Part shown: positions 8,565 through 16,677 of the stretch, in pieces
How positions within the stretch are numbered: position 1 is the first letter of the stretch
Layout of the letters: every line of letters begins with the position of its first letter
Assembly (NCBI GenBank): GCA_014238945.1
Contig: JABAAB010000062.1
Coordinates: forward strand, 24,934-88,933
From: Lysobacterales bacterium
GTDB lineage: Bacteria; Pseudomonadota; Gammaproteobacteria; Xanthomonadales; SZUA-36
Direction: 5' to 3'
DNA: 64,000 nucleotides
Made by a program: the position numbers and the translations under genes
The notes under the pieces: generated by a model
Seen by the model: only the letters and a program-made list of their open reading frames with translations
Told to the model about the DNA's origin: nothing
The model's database searches: none

Positions 8565-9764
8565 ATGGAAAACAGGCAAGTGAACAACGAAAACGAGCAG
8601 GTGATGCAGGATCCAGTAGACAGATTGTTACTGGAAAATAGAAAGGTGGCTTCGGGAAAGGGTACCTCCATACTGGCCTTGCTATTGGCACTGGCAGCGG
8701 CAGGTCTAGCTGGTTGGCAATTGTGGAACCAGCAACAGGAAGGTCCGGCAGACAATACACAACAGCTTGCCATCGATGGACTGCAATCTGCCCAGCAGCA
8801 ATTGGCCGGCTCCATCAATTCAATAGAATCCCGGTTGGACAATTCCGGGGTTCCTGTGGATCCGGCCGAATTTTCCCGTCTTGTTACCCAGTTCCGAGCG
8901 GCTGAAAGTGAACTCAATACATTGCGTGGGTTTTCCGGGGAACAACAGGTCTCGATGGGTGCGGCACAGGAGGGAATTCGATCACTGGAGCAACGCCTGT
9001 CCATGGTGGAGTCCGGTCTCGTCAGCGTTGCTGCGAGCAACCAGAACAGCAGCGAAGAACTGGATATCGCGGAAATTGATTACCTGTTGCGCGCCGCCAG
9101 CGAAAGACTTCAATTATTCGCCGATCCGATCGCCGCTGACCTGGCACTACAGGCCGCAGATGTGCAGATTGACGCACTCAATGACCCCCTGTTTCTCAGT
9201 GTGCGGCAACCTATAGCCACGGCGCGCCAGGCCCTCGCTGCTGTTCCCCGGGTTGACCATGTTCCATTGTCTGCACAGCTCAGTGACATACAGATGGAAA
9301 TACGCGGCTTACCTTTTCGGGGTGAAGCATTCGTGGAACCCGAGCCCGTTCTGACAGAAGATGCGGGTTGGTGGGATAGTTTCAAGCATTCCATGTCTTC
9401 GCTGGTTTCAGTGCGCCGGCGTGTTCCCGAAGACCAGTCCTTGTTGACCCTGGAGGACAAGGACTACCTGAGGCAGGGTCTCTGGTTGCAGGTTGAGTCC
9501 ACCCGACTGGCATTGATGCGTAGCGACGTGGATGTGTATACCGCGTCGCTGGGCCGGGTCAGTGACACCATAGATGAATATTTCCAGCAGAGTTCACCAG
9601 GAGTTCAGAAGGTCCAGGCCCGGGTACGGGAACTTCAGCAGCTTGATATCGCACCGGTGATGCCGGATATCTCAGCACCCTGGACCCGACTGCGCCAATT
9701 ACGGGACAGCCGCAGACTGTTGCAACCCGCCCCACCACCGGAAAACGCGGAATCGGGCCAATGA
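8565..9764 (+). CDS. hemX: HemX family membrane protein
   Basis: A 399-residue inner-membrane protein of the HemX family, often misnamed uroporphyrinogen methyltransferase although it lacks the SAM-binding fold. One transmembrane helix lies at about residues 28-48 (TSILALLLALAAAGLAGW). A periplasmic coiled coil follows (about 60-140, rich in Gln and Glu), then a globular domain with EIDYLLRAASERLQLFADP and DEYFQQSSPGVQ. The stop overlaps the hemY start as ATGA. Its role in tetrapyrrole synthesis is inferred from conserved linkage only. Confidence 0.92.
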   Translation: MENRQVNNENEQVMQDPVDRLLLENRKVASGKGTSILALLLALAAAGLAGWQLWNQQQEGPADNTQQLAIDGLQSAQQQLAGSINSIESRLDNSGVPVDPAEFSRLVTQFRAAESELNTLRGFSGEQQVSMGAAQEGIRSLEQRLSMVESGLVSVAASNQNSSEELDIAEIDYLLRAASERLQLFADPIAADLALQAADVQIDALNDPLFLSVRQPIATARQALAAVPRVDHVPLSAQLSDIQMEIRGLPFRGEAFVEPEPVLTEDAGWWDSFKHSMSSLVSVRRRVPEDQSLLTLEDKDYLRQGLWLQVESTRLALMRSDVDVYTASLGRVSDTIDEYFQQSSPGVQKVQARVRELQQLDIAPVMPDISAPWTRLRQLRDSRRLLQPAPPPENAESGQ

Positions 9765-10978
9765 AGCGTAATGTATTGCTCCTGTTGATTCTGGGATTGC
9801 TGCTTGCGGCAAGCGCACTTGCACCGGTCTTCAAGACCGACCCCGGTCACGTGTTGATAAATTTTGGAGACTGGACAATAGAAACAAGCGTGCTGGTACT
9901 GATTGCCTCACTGCTGATTTTGTGGGTCACTGTTCAGATCGTGGTCTGGCTCTGGCGGATGCCGGTGGAGACGGCACGCAGATTGAATGAACAGCGATCT
10001 TACAAACAACTGGAAAAAGGCCTGCTGGCCCTGACCGAAGGTGATTGGCACGGCGCCGAGAAAGCATTGGAAAAGTCCACCACCACACAGGGCGGTACCA
10101 CTGCGCACTACCTGGCGGCTGCCCAGGCAGCGGACAAGCAGGATGCGGAAGACCGACGCGAATATTACCTCGAACAGGCCAACAGTGGTGGATCAAAAAA
10201 GCGTTTCCTGGTGGAGTTGACCCGGGCCCGCATGTTGCTGGCCAATGGCAGCAGGGCGGCTGCATTACCGGTATTGCAGGACCTCTACAAACGTAAACGA
10301 CGTCATCCTCAGGTATTGGAATTGCTGTCCCGTTGTTACCGTGAAATGGGTGAGTGGGACCAGTTGCAGGACCTGGTTCCTGCATTGCGCAAGGCAGGCG
10401 TCATGGATGACGATGAACTGGGTAATTTGCAGCAGGAAATTGCGGTCAATAAACTACGCGCTATTGAAGACGCGGACAAGCTGTTGGCAGGTTGGAAGAA
10501 GATACCACGAGCCACGAGATTTGTTGCGGCCGTGGTGGAGGCATTTGCAATCGCTGCGGGATCACTGGAAAGACCGGAGCTTGCCGAAGCGGTGATAGCA
10601 ACCAGTCTGAAAAATGAATGGAATCCCGCACTGGTTTTACGTTATGGCGACCCTGCAGCCAGTGACCGTTCCAAACGCCTCAAGCAATGTGAAAAATGGA
10701 GAAAACTGTATCCCGATGACCCCAGCGTACACCTGTCTCTGGGTCGATTGTGTGCAGGGGAATCTTTATGGGGCAAGGCACGTGAACACATGGTCCGAAG
10801 CCTGGAACTGGAACCCAGCAGTCTGGGTTACGACACCCTGGGCCAGTTGCTGGAGCGACAGGGTGAACTTGAACCGGCGATGGTCTGTTTTCGCAATGCC
10901 TTACGTATGAATCAGGGACAGACACCGCTTCCCTTGCCAGTGGGCACGGCCTGGCTGGACAAACCGGGAACGGCCTGA
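9761..10978 (+). CDS. hemY: HemY family membrane TPR protein
   Basis: A 405-residue inner-membrane protein with two N-terminal transmembrane helices (about residues 5-22 and 40-62, the latter VLVLIASLLILWVTVQIVVWLW) and a HemY-N segment with RRLNEQRSYKQLEKGLLALTEGD. TPR-like helices follow (HPQVLELLSRCYREMGEWDQL, SVHLSLGRLCAGE, LGYDTLGQLLERQGE). This is the proteobacterial HemY, unrelated to protoporphyrinogen oxidase HemY of Bacillus. It is coupled to hemX and is the last gene of the run; the next gene is convergent, with only 19 bases between. Confidence 0.93.
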   Translation: MKRNVLLLLILGLLLAASALAPVFKTDPGHVLINFGDWTIETSVLVLIASLLILWVTVQIVVWLWRMPVETARRLNEQRSYKQLEKGLLALTEGDWHGAEKALEKSTTTQGGTTAHYLAAAQAADKQDAEDRREYYLEQANSGGSKKRFLVELTRARMLLANGSRAAALPVLQDLYKRKRRHPQVLELLSRCYREMGEWDQLQDLVPALRKAGVMDDDELGNLQQEIAVNKLRAIEDADKLLAGWKKIPRATRFVAAVVEAFAIAAGSLERPELAEAVIATSLKNEWNPALVLRYGDPAASDRSKRLKQCEKWRKLYPDDPSVHLSLGRLCAGESLWGKAREHMVRSLELEPSSLGYDTLGQLLERQGELEPAMVCFRNALRMNQGQTPLPLPVGTAWLDKPGTA

Positions 10979-10997
10979 GGTCTGCTGAACAATTGCC

Positions 10998-12047
10998 CTA
11001 GTGCGATCTTGCCAATACCCTGACCGGGACATCCAGTCCGAATTCAAACGAGTCAAAAAATATCCGCTCCGGTCTTGCGCCTGCTTTGAGAAAAGCCGCA
11101 CGGGCAGCATCAATCATTGCCGGTGGGCCGCTCATATAGACGTCGAATGTGGACAAATCCGGGTGATTTTTCAGAACAGCATCATGAACCAGGCCGTTGA
11201 AACTTGCCGATGGGGTGTCGCCGGACGAATGGGATAGTGCACTGGTATAGCTGATGTGCTCATTTTTTTTCTCCCACTCCCGGGCCTGTTCGTGCAGGTA
11301 CAATTCATTGAGATTACGCACCCCCCAGAAAAGATTCAGGGGTCTCCGGTCATGGTGTTCGAGCAGATCTTCTATCATGGATTTCAATGGTGCGATGCCG
11401 GTACCACCACCCATCAGGATCATGGGCCGGTCGGTTTGGTTATTGCGTATGAAAAACGTGCCCAACGGACCCTCGAGACGAAGGATGTCTCCTACCTTCA
11501 AAGTATCAAATACCCAGCCGGTAAAATCACCACCTTCAATATGGCGAATATGCAACTCAATGATGTCTTCCAACAGCGGTGCACTGGCAATAGAAAATGC
11601 CCGCCGTTTACCTTTTGGCAGCAGTACATCGAGATACTGACCAGCCAGAAATTGCAGCCGTTGGGCGCTGGGTAATTTTATTCGTATGCGCATGACGTCG
11701 GGGGCAAGCAGAGTTTTTTCGATTACCCTGGCAGGCATCCTGCGAACCTGAATATCTCTCACCGCTTCAATTTCGCGGGCGTGTATCTGCAGGTCCCCGG
11801 TTGGCTCCGCCTGGCACAACAGGGCATATCCTTCAGCAATCTCTGCTCGACTCAAAGCCAGTGGCGGGTGAAATGGATAGTGCACATCACCGTTTTCCAG
11901 TCTGGCCTTGCAACTGCCACAGGTGCCGTTTTTGCAACTGTAGGGCAGCATGACGCCCTGACGCAGGGCGGCCGCCAAAATCGACTCACCTTCATTCACA
12001 GCAAAGCTTGCATTGCTGCTGATGATTCTGACCTCAAATTGCTTCAT
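10998..12047 (-). CDS. Ferredoxin-fused flavin reductase (CDP-6-deoxy-glucoseen reductase-like)
   Basis: A 349-residue NAD(P)H-dependent electron-transfer protein. An N-terminal plant-type [2Fe-2S] domain has the ligands in YSCKNGTCGSCKAR with the distal Cys in ALLCQAEP. A ferredoxin-reductase-type FAD domain follows (RAFSIASAP, GPLGTFFIR), then an NAD-binding domain (MILMGGGTGIAPLKS, and VYMSGPPAMIDAARAAF near the C-terminus). The reading frame stays open upstream to 12221, but ATG 12047 matches the family start (MKQFEVRI). Relatives are annotated as CDP-6-deoxy-L-threo-D-glycero-4-hexulose-3-dehydrase reductase (AscD); the partner enzyme is not in this window, so the acceptor is unknown. 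Confidence 0.88.
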   Translation of the reverse strand: MKQFEVRIISSNASFAVNEGESILAAALRQGVMLPYSCKNGTCGSCKARLENGDVHYPFHPPLALSRAEIAEGYALLCQAEPTGDLQIHAREIEAVRDIQVRRMPARVIEKTLLAPDVMRIRIKLPSAQRLQFLAGQYLDVLLPKGKRRAFSIASAPLLEDIIELHIRHIEGGDFTGWVFDTLKVGDILRLEGPLGTFFIRNNQTDRPMILMGGGTGIAPLKSMIEDLLEHHDRRPLNLFWGVRNLNELYLHEQAREWEKKNEHISYTSALSHSSGDTPSASFNGLVHDAVLKNHPDLSTFDVYMSGPPAMIDAARAAFLKAGARPERIFFDSFEFGLDVPVRVLARSH

Positions 12048-12302
12048 ATTTACCGGCTTTATATGGAACCGCGGGTATTGTCGCTGATTCTGGATTGAAT
12101 CCAAAGTAATTCTGTTGTAATTCGACCATGCCAGGGGTTTCAGTGTTCTGTTACCCTGCCGCATACACTGTGATAACCTTTGCCCCCAAATTTGAATGAC
12201 GGAAATGCCATTGAAAATCAATTTGCATGATCAATTCGGTGCCGCGGTCTGTCCTCGGGAACCCGGTATACCAATTCACTGGATTTGACCCAGTAATCGA
12301 TT

Positions 12303-13067
12303 ATGATTTCATTCCTTGCTGCCCTGTTGCGTTTTGTAATTCGTGGGACCCTGTTTGTTTTATTTATCATTCTGGGTCTTTTCCCGACCCTGATGCTGGT
12401 CAATTACCATCGTCATCGTGATACCGCCGAAGGCTATCGCAAATCAGCGCTGGTCGGCACCCGTTTGTGCCAATGGCTGGTTTGGTTTTTTGGAATTACG
12501 CCAAAGGTAAGTGGCGAACCCGCAGAGGGCTCGGTGTTGGTTGTGGCAAACCATGTTTCCTGGCTTGATATTCCCGTTTTGCACAGCGTCAGGTCCATGG
12601 GATTCGTGGCCAAGGCAGAGATCCAGCGGTGGCCGATCTTCAGTTACATTGCGAGAACCGGTGCCGTGATATTTCATCAACGAGGGAGTCACGATTCGGC
12701 AACGGGGGTTGCAAAATTGATGGCCAGCAGATTGAAGAGTGGCAGACGCGTCGCCATCTTCCCAGAGGGTGGAATTGTGCCGGGCACGGCCATACGTGTA
12801 TTTCATGCCCGTTTGTTCCGGGCTGCAGTGGAAGCAGACTGCCCGGTTCAGCCGGTAATGATTCGTTATATGACCAATGGTCAAAAGAATGATGAAATTT
12901 CATTTCGTGAAAACGAAAGCATGATGGTGAATCTTTGCCGTATGTTGGCCAACCCATCTTCGGTGGCAGAACTGTACTTTTTGCCGCTGATAGAATCGAC
13001 AGATCAGCCACGGCGCAGGCTGGCTGATGCAGCACGGGCCGCTGTAATTACAAGTTATGAAAGTTAG
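12303..13067 (+). CDS. plsC: 1-acyl-sn-glycerol-3-phosphate acyltransferase (PlsC family)
   Basis: A membrane acyltransferase that makes phosphatidic acid or acylates a related lipid. There is an N-terminal transmembrane stretch (about residues 8-34). The catalytic HX4D motif is NHVSWLD, with His84 and Asp89, and FPEGGIVPG is the phosphate-binding block. At 254 residues it has the usual length. Its 3' end overlaps the next gene by 11 bases, suggesting an operon with the YheT-type hydrolase and the TPR-sulfotransferase. Lyso-ornithine lipid acyltransferases (OlsA) share these motifs and cannot be excluded. Confidence 0.88.
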   Translation: MISFLAALLRFVIRGTLFVLFIILGLFPTLMLVNYHRHRDTAEGYRKSALVGTRLCQWLVWFFGITPKVSGEPAEGSVLVVANHVSWLDIPVLHSVRSMGFVAKAEIQRWPIFSYIARTGAVIFHQRGSHDSATGVAKLMASRLKSGRRVAIFPEGGIVPGTAIRVFHARLFRAAVEADCPVQPVMIRYMTNGQKNDEISFRENESMMVNLCRMLANPSSVAELYFLPLIESTDQPRRRLADAARAAVITSYES

Positions 13068-14106
13068 TGTAAATATGAAAAAAACAAAAATAACTGCAAA
13101 TACTTTTCTACCTGCATTTGGGCTGCGTAACACACATGCACAGTCATTGATCAACAGCAGTAATTATCGACGGCGCATAGTCAGCAGACGATTCCGACCA
13201 TTGCTTGATGCGGAACAGGACTGGGTGGTGGATGGTGGAGATGGTGTCCGGTTGCAGGGTCAATATTCACCACAACCGGGTGACAGCAAGGGTTTGGTTG
13301 TCCTGTTCCATGGTTGGGAAGGAAGCAGCCGGTCCAATTATGTGGTCGGTGTGGGTGGCAAGCTGTATGACGATGGATTTGATGTTTTCAGATTGAATTT
13401 CCGTGACCACGGTGAAACACACCACCTCAATCCCGGCATATTTCACTCCTGTCGTCTGGCCGAGGTGGTACACGCTCTGAAGGATATACAGAAAAAGACG
13501 GGCGCCGAGAATTGGGCACTTTCAGGTTATTCACTGGGTGGGAATTTTGCTTTGAGAACTGCACTCCAGGCACCGGCTGCAGGTCTGTCGATCAGTCGGG
13601 TTATCGCGGTGTGTCCGGTTGTCTCACCTTCCAATGTTTTGAAAACCATGGAGGCAGGTTTGCCGGTATATGAGAATTACTTTGTACGTAAATGGGCAGA
13701 ATCATTGAGGTATAAACAGTCACTGTTCCCCGACGCTTACGAGTATGAGGAGTGGCATGAACTGAAGGGTTTACGCGAAAGAACCGGTTACCTGGCGACC
13801 CGTTATTACCAGTTCGACTCACTGGAAGACTATTTCAATGGTTACTCCATAGCGGGTGACCGACTGGCCGGACTGATGATACCTGCAACCATTCTGACCT
13901 CGGAGGATGATCCGGTGGTTCCGGTCAGCGATTTCAATGACTTGCAGGATAATGAATACATTGAATTACTGGTGGCCCGCTACGGTGGTCACTGTGCATT
14001 TTTGAAAAATTGGAAAATGGAAAGCTGGGCGGATGACCTGATTGTCAAAACCGTGAAAAAGAGCGTCTCGCGTCCGGTTTTTATTGAGAACAGGCAAACA
14101 GCATGA
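13057..14106 (+). CDS. YheT-type alpha/beta hydrolase
   Basis: A 349-residue hydrolase. The N-terminus has FLPAFGLRNTHAQS, the variant of the YheT signature in which a Pro/Leu block precedes N-H-Q. VLFHGWEGSSRSNY forms the oxyanion region. The nucleophile is Ser159 in GYSLGGNF, the acid lies in TSEDDPVVP and the base in YGGHCAFL. ATG 13057 lies inside plsC, and ATG 13075 (MKKTKITAN) is equally possible. The stop overlaps the next start as ATGA. The substrate is unknown; adjacency to plsC hints at lipid esters. Confidence 0.88.
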   Translation: MKVSVNMKKTKITANTFLPAFGLRNTHAQSLINSSNYRRRIVSRRFRPLLDAEQDWVVDGGDGVRLQGQYSPQPGDSKGLVVLFHGWEGSSRSNYVVGVGGKLYDDGFDVFRLNFRDHGETHHLNPGIFHSCRLAEVVHALKDIQKKTGAENWALSGYSLGGNFALRTALQAPAAGLSISRVIAVCPVVSPSNVLKTMEAGLPVYENYFVRKWAESLRYKQSLFPDAYEYEEWHELKGLRERTGYLATRYYQFDSLEDYFNGYSIAGDRLAGLMIPATILTSEDDPVVPVSDFNDLQDNEYIELLVARYGGHCAFLKNWKMESWADDLIVKTVKKSVSRPVFIENRQTA

Positions 14107-16199
14107 TCAAGAAGGCTACCAAGTTTATACAACAGGGCAAATTCGGAGAGGCAGAAAAAATTCTGCGTGTCCTGATTGACAAGTCACCCATGAATACAGA
14201 GGCGTTATTCAACCTGGCCCTGGCACGTCGGGAGCAGGATGATATCTGGGAGGCCATGGAACTGATGCGCCAGGCCATCGGTACGCAGCCCAGTAATGCA
14301 TCATTGCACTTTGCACTGGGAAATATGCTGCTCTCCATTGAGGACTATGACGAGGCTGAAAAAAACTTTCTCAAAGCCGCAGGTCTGGACCCAAACAGTG
14401 TGGATGCCCGCAATGGAATAGCCTTTGTGGAGCTACGCCAATATCGATTCCAGGCAGCGGAACACTCGCTCCGGATAGCGCTCAATATTGAACCGGATAA
14501 CGTACAGTCGCTGGTTTTTATCGGTATCGCCTTGCTTGAGCAGGGCCAGCATGACAATGCCATTGAATACCTGCAAAAGGCAATACAGCTACAACCCGAA
14601 AATATCCAGGCACAATTCTGCCTGGGGCGCTCACTACTGGCTGCAGGCAATGCCGGTTTTGCAACCCGATGTTTTGAGAACGCAGTCAAAGCCGAGCCGC
14701 AAACGGCAGAATTCAGGGACTGGCTGGCTTGCGCCCAGTTGAACACTGGAAATTTCGAAGAGGCACGGGATAACTTCAAAAAAGCGATAGAGCTGGGACG
14801 GGTCAATGTGGAGATCCTGACCGGTCTGGTTAAAACAGAAACACAACTTGGAAACTCAGCTGATGCGCTGGGTGTCATGGCCCAGGCCGTACAATTCGCA
14901 CCCGATCAGCAGGATCTGGCGCTGCAATATTCAGAAATGCTCCTGGATGCCAGGATGTTTGACGAGGCAATTTCCCAACTGCAAGGACTGCATGCCAGTG
15001 GCTACAAACCAGAACACGTTGCAATCCGTTTGGCAACGGCACTGATGAACAAGGGCGACACTGAGCAAGCACTGAGAATACTGGAGCCATTGTGTGCTGA
15101 CACCGATGTGTCGGCAGAGATACGAATGATGCTGACCTGGGTTTTACAGCAAAGCGGTGATGACAAGGCAGCCAGTGAACATCTGGACATCCTGCTGGCG
15201 ATGGAACGGCCGTTAATAGATGCGGTTTTATTTCGTGCAAGACAAATGTTTGATGCGGAAGATGATCAGGGCGTAGAACTATTGCAACAGTTGCTGAAAC
15301 GGGAAGACATCAATGGCCAGCAGGCCCGGCAGGCACAACAATTATTGGCCCATTCTCAACACCAGTGTGGTGCTTATGAACAGGCCTCCATGGAGTACCG
15401 GGGTCTGGCCAACCGTGATGCAGCAGTAATGCAGCTGGTAAATCGGGGTGTGCAGTACGGTTCGGAAGGTGAGACGGCGGTCTCGGCCATGGAACCCGCG
15501 GTCAGCGCTGATTGGCCGACTCAGCCACCTGAAGATAATCGTGGGCAGCCGGTGTTTATATTTGCCTGGCCCGGGTCAGGTCGCTCACGGTTATTGACAG
15601 CCCTGAACGTCCATTCCGGTTTAACCCTTTTGTCCGGTCAGGCCTCGGAGCAGCTTCATCGCAGGGACAGGCTGACGAACAAACAGGGGGCCAACGCCCT
15701 GGGTAGCCTGGATGAATCCAACATCAGGATGGGTCGCCGCCAATACTGGAAGGCAGCGGGTTCCAGACGCGAATTTGAGCATGCCGGTCAGGTTCTGGAC
15801 AGCCAGTGGCTGGGTGCAGAGATGTTGCCCGGTATTGCGCGTTATTTCCCGGGCACGACCATTATCGTGTTAGCACGCGAACCCTGTGACATGGTGGTTT
15901 CCTGGATGCAGACCGGTTTCAGGGACATTGAATCCATGGCTTCGGCCTACCGTGGTGAACTGGATATGTTGAATAAATGCCGCCAATCATTGCCGTTGAA
16001 TTTTGTTGAAGTGGATTATGACCAGTTGTGTGAACACCCCGAAGAAATCCTGTCCTCAGCACTGAATTCACTGCATCTGGAACCGGAGCAGGAGTTGGTG
16101 AAATGCTTCAACGATGCCATCGTGTCAGTTCCTGCCCACAATGGTGACTGGCAGCACTATCGTGATGAACTCTCGGGTATTTTTGCAAACTTTGATTGA
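14103..16199 (+). CDS. TPR repeat protein with C-terminal sulfotransferase-like domain
   Basis: A 698-residue protein. About 12 tetratricopeptide repeats fill residues 1-450, e.g. MNTEALFNLALARREQDD and NAIEYLQKAIQLQPEN. A sulfotransferase-type domain covers about 475-698. Its first strand and loop read FIFAWPGSGRSRLL, the place of the PAPS 5'-phosphosulfate loop, and TIIVLAREPCDMVVSW corresponds to the 3'-phosphate strand; it ends with a family-like NGDWQHYRDELSGIF. Proteins of this build are common in proteobacteria, with unknown acceptors. It has no signal peptide. The start overlaps the hydrolase stop (ATGA). It closes the 12.3-16.2 kb operon. Confidence 0.87.
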   Translation: MIKKATKFIQQGKFGEAEKILRVLIDKSPMNTEALFNLALARREQDDIWEAMELMRQAIGTQPSNASLHFALGNMLLSIEDYDEAEKNFLKAAGLDPNSVDARNGIAFVELRQYRFQAAEHSLRIALNIEPDNVQSLVFIGIALLEQGQHDNAIEYLQKAIQLQPENIQAQFCLGRSLLAAGNAGFATRCFENAVKAEPQTAEFRDWLACAQLNTGNFEEARDNFKKAIELGRVNVEILTGLVKTETQLGNSADALGVMAQAVQFAPDQQDLALQYSEMLLDARMFDEAISQLQGLHASGYKPEHVAIRLATALMNKGDTEQALRILEPLCADTDVSAEIRMMLTWVLQQSGDDKAASEHLDILLAMERPLIDAVLFRARQMFDAEDDQGVELLQQLLKREDINGQQARQAQQLLAHSQHQCGAYEQASMEYRGLANRDAAVMQLVNRGVQYGSEGETAVSAMEPAVSADWPTQPPEDNRGQPVFIFAWPGSGRSRLLTALNVHSGLTLLSGQASEQLHRRDRLTNKQGANALGSLDESNIRMGRRQYWKAAGSRREFEHAGQVLDSQWLGAEMLPGIARYFPGTTIIVLAREPCDMVVSWMQTGFRDIESMASAYRGELDMLNKCRQSLPLNFVEVDYDQLCEHPEEILSSALNSLHLEPEQELVKCFNDAIVSVPAHNGDWQHYRDELSGIFANFD

Positions 16200-16267
16200 G
16201 CCGCGCACGAGAAACCCGGCACCCTTCGCATGGGTCGGCGATGTCGTTCCCATCGCCTGGACGGCCC

Positions 16268-16630
16268 CTACGATGTCGTGGTGGTGGGCAAGGCGGCGGG
16301 CATGGCGAAGCCCGGCAGCTCCAGTAAGCCACAATTGAGGTAATCCCCAATCTCCTGACGCACGAATCCGGGCAGGTCACCGCCCGGATCTTCCAGGAAA
16401 ACGTGATCGACCAGCTGGGCAGCTGACTCCACTATGTGTAGTGCTCCGCAACCGGGACGAAAGTCACGTGTTTCACAATCGAAAATAACCAGATTTGCAG
16501 CATGGCAGCATGCATAGTGAACCCGCAGAATACCGTCTTCAACCCAGGATACACAGCGAACCCGGGGCACCAAATTACTGAAAGGCGTTAACGTCTCTGG
16601 AAAGCCGACCGGGTTGGAATTATCTGGCAT
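16268..16630 (-). pseudogene. Decayed and rearranged zinc-binding domain of an IS91-family transposase
   Basis: A 120-codon open frame. RVHYACCHAANLVIF, DCETRDFRPGCG and ESAAQLVDHV match the zinc-binding region of IS91-type transposases (usual pattern RxRCxxC...LVxFxCKxRGFCPSCGxRRMxExAAHLVD). LPGFVRQEIGDYLNCGLLE matches the segment that normally lies before that region, but here follows it, so the order is permuted. Two metal-ligand cysteines are replaced (Tyr in RVHY, Arg in FRP). The catalytic domain is absent. I therefore read it as a mobile-element remnant and not a working gene. It marks the left side of the accessory block. The call is by motif memory and needs an alignment. Confidence 0.6.
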
Positions 16631-16663
16631 AGGCAAATCTCACGCATCAGTTACTAACCACAA

Positions 16664-16670
16664 AGGAGGT
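16664..16670 (+). promoter_or_regulatory. Strong ribosome binding site that fixes the start of the dihaem protein
   Basis: AGGAGGT, a near-perfect anti-16S match, lies seven bases before ATG 16678. It rules out the in-frame GTG at 16669, which would fall inside the site. Confidence 0.85.
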
Positions 16671-16677
16671 GTTAGGC

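Noticed and set aside
16235..16330. Plus-strand stretch reading YDVVVVGKAAGM, like the FAD-binding start of a dehydrogenase
   Set aside because: The frame ends about 15 codons later, has no ribosome site, and lies antisense to the IS91-type remnant, whose PTTTTS/AALP codons give the same bases by chance.
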